A DNA stretch of 64,000 nt from Streptomyces flaveolus (GTDB lineage Bacteria > Actinomycetota > Actinomycetes > Streptomycetales > Streptomycetaceae), in NCBI RefSeq assembly GCF_014648815.1, contig NZ_BMRV01000015.1, forward strand, positions 124,001 to 188,000. The letters run 5' to 3'. Numbering within the stretch: the first letter of the stretch is position 1; the number at the start of each line of letters is the position of its first letter. The translations under genes and the position numbers were made by a program. The notes under the pieces were generated by a model, which saw only the letters and a program-made list of their open reading frames with translations, was not told where the DNA came from and did not search any database. This document shows, in pieces, positions 1 to 10,800 of the stretch.

Positions 1-130
1 CTGCTGGACGAGGGCTTTCTGCGAGCTTGTCGATCGCATCCAGGACGGTGGCGAGGCCGTCAGGATCCTCCTTCAGGAACCGGGCGGCAGAGTCGAGGGC
101 CTGCGGTTCGAAGATGATCTCGTAGGTCAC
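1..130 (-). CDS. RelE/ParE-type toxin, partial (3' end beyond window)
   Basis: Only the N-terminal ~43 residues lie in the window. They read VTYEIIFEPQALDSAARF followed by LKEDPDGLATVLDAIDKLAESPRPA. The N-terminal Y-x-[IV]-x-F-x-P-x-A-x-D/K start and the following helical hairpin are typical of RelE/ParE mRNA-interferase or gyrase-poison folds. The GTG start at 130 overlaps the stop of the upstream antitoxin gene by four bases (GTGA), the classic coupling of antitoxin-first toxin-antitoxin operons. The active-site part lies outside the window, so activity and exact subfamily cannot be judged. Confidence 0.7.
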   Translation of the reverse strand, partial: MTYEIIFEPQALDSAARFLKEDPDGLATVLDAIDKLAESPRPA

Positions 131-381
131 TTCTTTTCGAGCCCCAGCCGCTTGCGCACCTCGGCCATGGGGACGCCCGGGCCAAGCGTGCCCTCGGCCT
201 TGCGTCGCTGGTAGTCGGCAACGGCCAGAGCGTCCTCGAGATCCTCTATGACGTGCGGCGACACGAGCAGGGCGGCCACGTGCCCGTGGTCGGTGAGGGC
301 GATGGTCTCGCGGCTGTGGGCGGCGCGGCGGACCAGGTCGCCGAGCTGGGAACGGGCAGCGCTGATCGCGATCTCAGTCAT
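127..381 (-). CDS. Phd/YefM-family antitoxin
   Basis: This 84-residue protein would neutralise the RelE-like toxin encoded just downstream and bind DNA to repress the operon. Its N-terminus (MTEIAISAARSQLGDLV, then RRAAHSRETIALTDHG and AALLVSP) is the standard Phd/YefM DNA-binding fold, with the S-x-x-R-x-x-L-x-x-L-V motif and the 'I-x-L-T-x-H/R-G' strand. The C-terminal charged tail (MAEVRKRLGLEKK) is the usual toxin-wrapping segment. An in-frame ATG six codons upstream (399) exists, but homologues start near MTEI. The pair lies downstream of the TetR gene on the same strand, 59 bp away, and is probably an independent unit. Confidence 0.85.
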   Translation of the reverse strand: MTEIAISAARSQLGDLVRRAAHSRETIALTDHGHVAALLVSPHVIEDLEDALAVADYQRRKAEGTLGPGVPMAEVRKRLGLEKK

Positions 382-440
382 ACCGATAGGATGCCACAAG
401 ATGCATCTCGTGGGTCATTGGTTGCACTGCCTCGTGTGCG

Positions 441-1115
441 TCAACTCTTCCGGTGCCCGATCAGCCGTGGCTTCGGCTCCAGGCCGTCCAGGCCGTGCCA
501 CGCCAGGTTCACCAGGTGCGCCGCCACCTCGGCCTTCTTCGGGCGGCGCACGTCCAGCCACCACTGGCCGGTCAGCGCCACCATGCCGACCAGCGCCTGC
601 GCGTACAGCGGGGCCAGCTTGGCGTCGAAGCCGCGGTTCTTGAACTCGCGGCCCAGGATGTCCTCCACCTGGGTGGCGATGTCGGAGATCAGCGAGGCGA
701 AGGAGCCCGTCGACTGCGGGATGGGGGAGTCGCGGACCAGGATGCGGAAGCCGTCCGTGTACTCCTCGATGTAGTCCAGGAGCGCGAACGCGGCCTGCTC
801 GCACAGCTCACGCGGGTGGCCGGCGGTCAGGGAGCTGGTCACCATGTCCAGCAGCCGCCGCATCTCGCGGTCCACCACCACCGCGTACAGGCCCTCCTTG
901 CCGCCGAAGTGCTCGTACACCACCGGCTTGGACACCCCGGCCTTCGCCGCGATCTCCTCCACCGACGTGCCCTCGAAGCCCTTCTCGGCGAAGAGGGTGC
1001 GACCGATCTCCAGCAGTTGCTGGCGACGCTCGGCACCGGTCATCCGGGTACGGCGCGCACGCCGCGGCTTGTCATTGCTGGGAGTGCTGGAGTCGGTCGC
1101 CACAGCGACCATCAT
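441..1115 (-). CDS. TetR-family transcriptional regulator, linked to the desaturase
   Basis: A 224-residue TetR repressor. The helix-turn-helix occupies about residues 25-70 (RRQQLLEIGRTLFAEKGFEG, then TSVEEIAAKAGVSKPVVYEHF), followed by an all-helical ligand-binding domain. The chosen ATG at 1115 overlaps the stop of the upstream desaturase gene (ATGA), so the two are co-translated. Homologous desaturase-TetR pairs in actinobacteria couple membrane-lipid unsaturation to an acyl-CoA-sensing repressor. That role here is inferred from context, and the ligand is unknown. Likely targets are the inverted repeats at about 2200-2226 upstream of the desaturase. Confidence 0.88.
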   Translation of the reverse strand: MMVAVATDSSTPSNDKPRRARRTRMTGAERRQQLLEIGRTLFAEKGFEGTSVEEIAAKAGVSKPVVYEHFGGKEGLYAVVVDREMRRLLDMVTSSLTAGHPRELCEQAAFALLDYIEEYTDGFRILVRDSPIPQSTGSFASLISDIATQVEDILGREFKNRGFDAKLAPLYAQALVGMVALTGQWWLDVRRPKKAEVAAHLVNLAWHGLDGLEPKPRLIGHRKS

Positions 1116-2122
1116 GCCGCCTCGACGGTTTCCTTCCGGCGGCGGGAGCCGCCTTGGTCCGTGTTGCGGCGCGAATCGATACGCGAGCGTGACGGCCACC
1201 GCACGTCGTACGCCCATCCCAGCTGCTCGAACCAGCGGATCAGACGGGCGCTCGAATCGAGCTGGCCGCGCATCACGCCGTGCCGCGCGGACGTCGGATC
1301 GGCATGGTGCAGGTTGTGCCAGGACTCACCGCAGGACAGGACCGCCAGCCACCACACGTTGCCCGAACGGTCCCGCGACTTGAACGGGCGCTTGCCGACC
1401 GCGTGGCAGATCGAGTTGATCGACCACGTGACGTGATGCAGCAGCGCCACCCGGACGAGCGACCCCCAGAAGAACCCGGTGAACGCACCCCACCAGGACA
1501 TCGTGACCAGTCCGCCGATCAGCGCCGGAAGGGCCAGGGACAACGCGGTCCACAGGACGAACTGGCGCGAGATCGCACGCAGCGCCGGGTCCTTGATCAG
1601 ATCCGGTGCGTACTTGTCCTGCGGGGTCTGCTCCTCGTCGAACATCCATGCGATGTGTGCCCACCACAGGCCCTTGATCAGCGCCGGGACCGTCTCGCCG
1701 TACCGCCACGGCGAATGCGGGTCGCCCTCGGCGTCGGAGAACTTGTGGTGCTTGCGGTGGTCGGCGACCCAGCGGACCAGCGGTCCCTCGACCGCCATCG
1801 AGCCCGCGATCGCCAGCGCGATCTTCAGCGGCCGCTTCGCCTTGAACGAACCATGGGTGAAGTGGCGGTGGAAACCGATCGTGATGCCGTGGCAGCCCAG
1901 GTAGTAGAAGAAGACCAGCAGGCCCAGGTCCAGCCAGCTCACGCCCCACCCCCACGCCAGCGGCACCGCCGCCACGAGCGCGAGGAAGGGGACGATGATG
2001 AACAGCAGCAGGGTGATCTGCTCGATCGTGCGCTTCTGCTCACCGCCCAGCGTGGCGGGCTGCGCGGAATCGTCGTCGGGGGCTTTCGGAGCGTCCGGGA
2101 TCACATCGGAACTCGTGGTCAT
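1112..2122 (-). CDS. Membrane fatty-acid (acyl-CoA delta-9 type) desaturase
   Basis: A 336-residue integral membrane di-iron desaturase that introduces a cis double bond into a saturated acyl chain, with electrons from a ferredoxin or flavoprotein partner. All three histidine boxes are present: HRHFTH (residues 85-90), HRKHH (122-126) and HNLHH (269-273). Hydrophobic stretches at about 35-80, 105-120 and 190-235 fit the usual four-helix membrane topology. The ATG at 2122 is preceded by AAGGAC at normal spacing. An upstream in-frame start would add 44 residues of Arg/Pro-rich, non-conserved sequence and is rejected. The gene is first in a two-gene operon with the TetR regulator and diverges from ppc. 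Confidence 0.93.
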   Translation of the reverse strand: MTTSSDVIPDAPKAPDDDSAQPATLGGEQKRTIEQITLLLFIIVPFLALVAAVPLAWGWGVSWLDLGLLVFFYYLGCHGITIGFHRHFTHGSFKAKRPLKIALAIAGSMAVEGPLVRWVADHRKHHKFSDAEGDPHSPWRYGETVPALIKGLWWAHIAWMFDEEQTPQDKYAPDLIKDPALRAISRQFVLWTALSLALPALIGGLVTMSWWGAFTGFFWGSLVRVALLHHVTWSINSICHAVGKRPFKSRDRSGNVWWLAVLSCGESWHNLHHADPTSARHGVMRGQLDSSARLIRWFEQLGWAYDVRWPSRSRIDSRRNTDQGGSRRRKETVEAA

Positions 2123-2199
2123 GCGCGTCCTTGGGGGGTTGAGGGTCGTGGCCGGTGCCGGGCTGCGGAAACACACCGCGGAAACCACGCACAGTTTCC

Positions 2200-2226
2200 T
2201 ACGGTTCCGTAACCTACGGCGACGTA
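2200..2226. promoter_or_regulatory. Candidate TetR operator: two adjacent 12-bp dyads
   Basis: The 303-bp gap between the desaturase and ppc holds TACGGTTCCGTA (2200-2211; 5-bp arms around TT) and TACGGCGACGTA (2215-2226; 4-bp arms), with centres 15 bp apart. Such paired short dyads with TACGG half-sites fit a TetR operator that autoregulates the desaturase operon 80-100 bp downstream. The rest of the gap should hold the two divergent promoters, but no convincing -35/-10 pair was found. Confidence 0.4.
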
Positions 2227-2425
2227 AGTATGGCAGTGCGTCGCCCCGCGGCAAGAGCCCGAGAGCCTGCGCGTCCCGGTCGACACCTATCCTGGAGAGC
2301 GGTCGGACAGCGCGGTCCGCTCAGATTTCTTCCCGGACGTCCAGCCCCGTAAGCGGCGCCCGCCGCGCGAGACGCCGTCCGGGTTCCCTCCCAGACGAGC
2401 TTCAACACTGCAAGGAGCCGCACCT

Positions 2426-5167
<2,742 letters not shown>

Positions 5168-5188
5168 CACCCCGCCACCCGCACACGA

Positions 5189-5225
5189 CGGTGCCCCCGT
5201 GCTCACCACGAGCACGGGGGCACCG
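5189..5225. terminator. Bidirectional hairpin terminator between ppc and convergent gene
   Basis: Perfect 16-bp arms (CGGTGCCCCCGTGCTC and its complement) around a 5-base loop, 22 bp after the ppc stop and ending 12 bp before the stop of the minus-strand gene. It lacks a U tract, as is common in Streptomyces. Confidence 0.88.
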
Positions 5226-5236
5226 CCGTATCCGCG

Positions 5237-5767
5237 TCACACCGCGACGAACGCCGCCGTCAGCAACCCCACCCCGGAGCCGGCCAGCACCCACGCCGCC
5301 CGGGTCCGCCGCAGCCCGCCGGCCACCACCACCGACGCCAGCAGCAGCGCACCACCGAGCGGCACCCACGCGTAGAGCACCCCGGCCGGACCCGAACGCA
5401 CCACGTCGTCGCTGCCCGGCTTCACCACGACCGTGTACGTCCGCCCCTTCGACACGGCCACCGAATCCTCGATCACGACGCTCTCCCGCGCCCGCGACCC
5501 CGCCGACACCGGCGCGTACGGACCGCTGCACGAACCGCCCCCGCACCGCGTCACCTCGACCGTGCCCTGCTCACGCCCCTTGGTCAGCATCACGTGCTGC
5601 GCCGTCCCCCACGACGCCCACACCCCGGCGATCAGGATCACCGCGGCGACCGCCCCCATCGCCGCGACCCGGCCGAACCGCAGCGCGGCACGCGAGGCGC
5701 GCGAGGCCTGACGGGAGCGGGCAGCGGCAACGGCCGGGGCAGCTGAGGCAGGCATGGCCGGGATCAT
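5237..5767 (-). CDS. Small membrane protein of unknown function
   Basis: A 176-residue protein with a basic Ala/Arg-rich N-terminus and a first membrane segment at about 37-53 (MGAVAAVILIAGVWASW). An extracytoplasmic stretch of about 75 residues contains a Cys pair (TRCGGGSCSG). Two more hydrophobic segments follow near 128-150 and 157-176. No enzymatic motif is visible. By position next to ppc it is probably the orthologue of the small membrane protein found beside ppc in other Streptomyces (from memory). An alternative ATG at 5755 is possible. Its upstream side is the left end of the defence island. Confidence 0.75.
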   Translation of the reverse strand: MIPAMPASAAPAVAAARSRQASRASRAALRFGRVAAMGAVAAVILIAGVWASWGTAQHVMLTKGREQGTVEVTRCGGGSCSGPYAPVSAGSRARESVVIEDSVAVSKGRTYTVVVKPGSDDVVRSGPAGVLYAWVPLGGALLLASVVVAGGLRRTRAAWVLAGSGVGLLTAAFVAV

Positions 5768-5843
5768 TGGCCATACCTGTGCGGTCGGTCAACTCGGATG
5801 GGCCCAGACAGGCGAGTTAACCGATGCGCTTGTCGGTAGGGCG

Positions 5844-5882
5844 TCAGGAGTTGTGCGTCCTCTGCGCCGCAGTAGACCGCTC
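5844..5882 (-). repeat. Displaced copy of the pth 3' end; candidate left attachment site
   Basis: Read on the minus strand, this stretch matches the last 30 bases of pth (28827-28856), including the stop codon: 27 of 30 bases agree, plus one 9-base insertion (5869-5877). It would encode a C-terminus AQRTHNS against AQSTYNS in the real Pth. Similarity stops at the stop codon on one side and at the GAGCGG codons on the other. The match lies exactly at the two ends of the defence island, so it looks like an att-type direct repeat left by insertion at the pth 3' end. Confidence 0.6.
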
Positions 5883-5906
5883 CCTATGGCTAACAACTCA
5901 AGCGAG

Positions 5907-6572
5907 TCAGCGTGGTGTGAGGGCCAGCAGCTTCACAATCCACTCATCGAAATGGGGACAGGTGGCTCGTAGGGCGGCCAGACCCAGCTCCATGACCGCC
6001 ACCGGGCCGTCCTGCGTCTTCACGTACCTTGGGTACAGCTTGAGGATCCGCTTGGAGGGCGCGGTCTCAGGCCTGTCGTTCACATTCTCGGGCCCTCCGG
6101 CCAGATCGGCCTGACGTTTGAGCTCATGGGCCAGGGCGGGATCGTCGGCCCAGTCCCCGAGCTGCTCCGCCGCGGCGAAGACCCAGGTTTCCGTCTCGTG
6201 CAGGACGACATGGGGAAGGAAACGGGGATGACCCATGTGGTCTGCGAGGCGCCGCTCGACATGGGTCACCTTGTCCACGGCGGAGCCCGCCGGCCGGTCC
6301 GACATTCCCGGACTGTCCTGAGGGAGGCCGTAATAGTCAAGGAGAGTGGTGACCGCTGCCCAGTGAGTGGCGGCCAGCAGCTTGTGCAGGTCCTTCTCGA
6401 TCTTCGCCCACTTGCTGACCCCGCCCTTGCCCGCGGGACCGCCCGCCGGCATCCGGGTCATCAGGATGGTCGGCACCAGGCAGATACCATACTCCGCCAG
6501 TTCGGGCGCGAGGAAGTCGTTGACCATGTTCTCCTCGGTCTGCCCCTCGCACAGCACCCCCACCATGATCAT
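5907..6572 (-). CDS. DUF4276 family protein (TOPRIM-like), partner of the ATPase
   Basis: A 221-residue protein with the full DUF4276 signature: N-terminal CEGQTEE with Glu9, strand LLDYYGLP with Asp79 followed by Pro-Gly, HETETW (125-130), and NDRPETAPSKR (165-175) followed by Tyr-Pro-x-Tyr and DGP. Glu9 and Asp79 sit where TOPRIM folds place their metal-binding acids, so nucleolytic or phosphotransfer activity is plausible but unproven. The ATG at 6572 overlaps the ATPase stop (ATGA), making an obligate two-gene operon. ATPase + TOPRIM-like pairs (OLD-type, PARIS AriA/AriB) are phage-defence modules, and this pair probably belongs to that wider class. It is the leftmost gene of the island. 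Confidence 0.85.
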   Translation of the reverse strand: MIMVGVLCEGQTEENMVNDFLAPELAEYGICLVPTILMTRMPAGGPAGKGGVSKWAKIEKDLHKLLAATHWAAVTTLLDYYGLPQDSPGMSDRPAGSAVDKVTHVERRLADHMGHPRFLPHVVLHETETWVFAAAEQLGDWADDPALAHELKRQADLAGGPENVNDRPETAPSKRILKLYPRYVKTQDGPVAVMELGLAALRATCPHFDEWIVKLLALTPR

Positions 6573-7693
6573 TCCGGGCGGCCCCGCAACGGCAGCTCTG
6601 GCGACGGCCTGCCGCCCAGCACGTTCTTCTCCCACAGTTCCCCGAGGGAGTAGTCGTCCAGCCACCCTTGAAGTTCTTCGGGAGCCGGACGTGTCAGCTC
6701 CGTCGCCCCTTCCACGCGCTCCACCACCACGATGTCGTTGAGCGAGAACTGGTTCAGAAGCGTCACGGACTGCGTGGCGATCACGATCTGACTGCGCACG
6801 GCGGCCGACCGGAGCATGTCCGACAGCTGGACGATCGCGTACGGGTGCAACCCGAGCTCCGGCTCGTCGAGTGTGAAGAGGGCCGGAGGGTCGGGTTGAA
6901 GAAGCAGGACGCACAGGCAGATGTACCGCAAGGTGCCGTCCGAAAGTGCCTCAGCGGGAAACACCGCGTCGACCCCCTCCTGCATCCAGCGCAGGCGGAT
7001 CCTTCCCCCCGGCTCCTCGTTCAGTAGGAAGTCCCGGAAGAACGGCGCCACGGACTTGATGGCCCGCACGATGCGCCGGTAGGACTTCGGCTCGCCATCG
7101 CGCAACCGCAACAGGAAGGCTGCGAGGTTCGCCGCATCCGGCCGCAGCGCCTCGTTGTCCGCCGCGTACCCGAACTGCTTGACCGGCGCCTCACGGCTGG
7201 TGTCCTGGAAATGGAAGACACGGCAGCCGGCGAGGATACGCCTCACCGGGCCTGCCAGGCGGGAGAGCTGCTCCTCCTCCTTCTGCCGCAGCAGTGATTC
7301 GCGGTGTCCGCGGCCGAAGCTCTCCTCCATCGGAAGGCCGGGGCCCGGCTCGTGGAAGTGCCCCTTTTCCTCGGCGAAGACGAAGCTGTCGTTCGTCGCG
7401 GGAACGAGATGCGCCTCATAGCGGTAGGGAGGGGCGCTGACTTTCAGCCGAATGCCTTTGTCGGTGCCGCGCCCAGCGAACTGCAGGGCCTGGGCGCCGC
7501 CGTGGATGCCCACCTGGAGCGCCAGGTCGCCGTCCGCCATCCACCCCAGCAGTTCGAGCGCGCCGACGACGTTGCTCTTGCCCGCCCCGTTGGCGCCCAC
7601 CAGCACGGTCACGCCATCGCCCAGCTCCAACGTGCTGGACCGGATGGAGGCATACCCCTCGAAGGTCACCTCTGAGAGCTTGTACGACGGCAT
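6569..7693 (-). CDS. AAA/ABC-type ATPase (AAA_21, OLD/RecF-like)
   Basis: A 374-residue SMC/RecF-like ATPase: Walker A GANGAGKS (33-40), signature-like LSDGT (250-254), Walker B LFTLDEPELGLHP with Asp276-Glu277, and a sensor/H-loop region IVIATQSVTLLNQF. It lacks the long coiled coil of SMC proteins and any fused nuclease domain. The effector is presumably the coupled DUF4276 protein. Such ATPases act as sensors or regulators of a toxic partner in defence systems; that role here is inferred. It is transcribed divergently from pglW across a 198-bp gap with a perfect palindrome. The ATG at 7693 has only a weak upstream ribosome site (GGTTGGGG). Confidence 0.87.
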   Translation of the reverse strand: MPSYKLSEVTFEGYASIRSSTLELGDGVTVLVGANGAGKSNVVGALELLGWMADGDLALQVGIHGGAQALQFAGRGTDKGIRLKVSAPPYRYEAHLVPATNDSFVFAEEKGHFHEPGPGLPMEESFGRGHRESLLRQKEEEQLSRLAGPVRRILAGCRVFHFQDTSREAPVKQFGYAADNEALRPDAANLAAFLLRLRDGEPKSYRRIVRAIKSVAPFFRDFLLNEEPGGRIRLRWMQEGVDAVFPAEALSDGTLRYICLCVLLLQPDPPALFTLDEPELGLHPYAIVQLSDMLRSAAVRSQIVIATQSVTLLNQFSLNDIVVVERVEGATELTRPAPEELQGWLDDYSLGELWEKNVLGGRPSPELPLRGRPE

Positions 7694-7740
7694 GGCCCCA
7701 ACCCTAGGTCAGGGACCCGGGCTGATGCGGAGCAGCCGGC

Positions 7741-7757
7741 CAACAGATGATCTGTTG
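7741..7757. promoter_or_regulatory. Perfect 17-bp palindrome in the ATPase/pglW divergent control region
   Basis: CAACAGATGATCTGTTG has 8-bp perfect arms around a central G. It lies 47 bp upstream of the ATPase start and 134 bp upstream of the pglW start, in the only intergenic space from which both defence modules can be transcribed. The form suits a dimeric repressor operator. No other full copy was noticed in the window. A clear promoter hexamer pair could not be assigned. Confidence 0.5.
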
Positions 7758-7891
7758 CGCTTGTTGTCCACAGCCTGCCGTACACGCTTCTGGCCCGTCG
7801 GCAGCGGCCGATAGGCTGGACCACCTGCTGTGATCCGGCCACCGGCAGGAAACAGGCGAGACGACGAGATACGGAAAGGGGCGTCGCGGTC

Positions 7892-10800
7892 ATGCGAGAC
7901 GGCAGGTGGACGACTGTCACCGAGTCGCAGTTCCAGCACGAGCGCAGCGGACTGCTGTATCTCAAGGAGAGGCTCCCGGACACCGAGCCCTACCGTGCCT
8001 GGTCGAACTTCACCTTCACCGCGCACAGCGGCCATGTCCGTGAGGTCGACCTGCTGGTCGCCGCCCCGGCCGGTCTCTTCCTGGTGGAACTGAAGAACTG
8101 GCAGGGCACGGTCACCTCCTCGGGAGCGAGCTGGGTGCAGACCCTCCCCGGCGACCGCACCCGCATCCACCGTAACCCCCGCCACCTCGCCAACCAGAAG
8201 GCGAAGGAGCTCAAGGGCCTGCTCAAGGACGCCCTGCGAAAGACGGACCCTCGGCGCCATGTCCCGTACATCCAGGAACTGATCTTCTTCACCGACCCCG
8301 GCCTGCGCATCCGTCTCGCGCCGAACGACCTGGCGGGCGTCTTCGGCAAGGCCGGGCACAGCGGGCTCGACGACGTCCTCGCAGAGCTCCAGCGCCCCGC
8401 GCGCGACATCACGTCGGGCATCGACCGCGAGTTCTCCCGCGGGCTCGGCAAGCTCCTGGCGGAGGTGGGCGTCGGCCGTTCCGACGCCGAGTTCCACGTC
8501 GGTACCTACCGTCTGGACCGCACTCCTTTCGACACCGGGCCGAACTGGGCCGACTACCTCGGCCGCCACGACTCCCTGAGCAAGACCCGCCGCGTACGCA
8601 TCTACCTGCGCGAACGCGGAGCGGACCGGCAGGCCCGCGAGTCCATCAGCCACACCGCCGAGCGCGAGGCGCGAGCGCTGGAGGGCCTCAGGCACCCGGG
8701 CCTGGTCGCCCTGGAGAACTTCGACGAGAACGGCCACAGCGCCGGCCCCGCCCTCCTGTACGCCTACGACCCGCGCACGCTCCGCCTGGACGACTACCTC
8801 CTCCAGTACGGTGCGAAGCTGGACGCCCGGGCACGGGCCGCCCTCCTGCGCCGACTGGCCGAAACGGTCCACTACGCGCACCGGCACCTCCTCTTCCACC
8901 GCGCCCTGCACGCCCGCGCCGTTCACGTCCTGCCTGGCCCGCGCACCGATTCCGGCAACGAGGAGGACCGCTGGCTCAACCCGGTCCTCCAGATCGCCGA
9001 ATGGCAGACGGCGGTCCGCCGTCCCCGCACCAAGGGCGCCGCGGGAGGCTCCGGCTCCAGCCTGAGCAGCGGACACGAGATAATCCCGTCGAACAACCTC
9101 GCCGCGTACGTCTCCGAGGTCGCCGACCCCTATCTGGCCCCCGAGGTGACCGCCAAGTCCCCGGACCCTACGGCCCTCGACGTGTTCGGGCTCGGAGTGC
9201 TGGGCTACCTGATCTTCACCGGCAGGCCGCCCGCGAGCAGCCAGGCCGAGCTGGGCGCCAGGCTGGAACAGGGCCGCGGGCTCGTGCCCTCCGCCGTGGC
9301 CGACGGCCTGACCAAGGACGTCGACCAGATCATCCTGGACGCCACGGCCTTCGACCCGCACCGCCGCATCCGCACCGCCGCGGAGTTCCTGGAGTGGCTC
9401 GACGTCGTCGAACAGGGACTCAGGCCCACGAGGCCCGAGCCGCAACCGGCCCTTGACACCCAGGGCGAGGAGGGCGACCCACTGGAGGCCACCCCGGGCG
9501 ACGTCGTCGGCCGCCGCTTCCGCATCAAGCGCAGCCTGGGCCAGGGCTCCACCTCCCGCGCCCTGCTCGCCGAGGACCTCGAACGCGACAAGGCGCCGGT
9601 CGTCCTCAAGATCGCCCGCAAGGACAAGTACGCCGAGGCGCTGCGCCGCGAGGCCGACGTCCTGTCCAGGCTGCGCAACGACTCCAAGGTCATCCACCCC
9701 GCCCTGCCCGAGCCGATCCGCATCGGCCCGCGCACCGTCCTCGTCCTCGACCACGCGGGCGACCGCACCGTCGCCCGCCAGCTGCGCGAGCGGGGCCCGC
9801 TCCTCACCGACCAGCTGGAGACCTACTCCACCTACCTCTTCGCCGCCGTCGACTTCCTCGACGGCGAAGGCGTGTGGCACCGCGACCTCAAGCCCGACAA
9901 CATCGCCATCCGGGTCCGCCCCAACGGCACCCGGCAACTGGTCCTCTTCGACTTCTCCCTCGCCGGCCTCGACGTCGACGCCGTCCGGGCCGGCACCGAG
10001 GGCTACCTCGACCCGTTCGTCGAGAACATCACCCGCGGCCGCTACGACGCCCACGCCGAGTGGTACGCCCTGGCCGTCACCCTCCACGAGATGGCCTCCG
10101 GGGAACTGCCCCAGTGGGGTGACGGCTCCGTCCTCCCACGCCAGACCGATCCCAAGGAGTGGCCGCACCCCAGGATCGCCTCCGAGGCCTTCGACTCGGC
10201 CCTCCGCGACGGCCTCACCGAGTTCTTCCAGCGTGCCCTGCACCGCGACCACCGCAAGCGGTTCCCCGACCTGAAGGAGATGCAGCGCGCCTGGCAGCGC
10301 GTCTTCGCCCTCGCCGACCTGCCCGTCCAGGGCCGCTCCGGCGGCCACCCCGAGGACACCACCTCCGCGGCCGCTGCCCTGCCCGTCGGCGAGCTACCGC
10401 CCCTCGACCACGCGGCGGACGACGACGCCCGGGAGGAAGCCGCGGCCAAGGCGGGCCGCGACACCGCCCTCCTCGTGGCGGGACTGTCCCTCCGCGCGGT
10501 CTCCTTCCTCAACGGCCTGGACGTCCACACCGTCGGTGACCTCCTGGACTACTCGACCCGGCGTCTCGTCAACCGCCCCGGCCTCGGCGCCCGCACCCGC
10601 GACGAGATCAACCGCCGCATCAAGCAGTGGCGCCTCGCCCTCGACGTCCGCCAGCCCTCCCCGCTCTCCCCGGCCGAGCGCGGAGACTCCGCGGAGGAGA
10701 TCGCCGAGGCACGCTCCGAGCAGCGCGAGGAGGGCAGCGACCTCCCCCTGCGCCGCCTCTCCCTCGATGCCCTGGTCACCCTCATGGTGCCCAAACCGGC

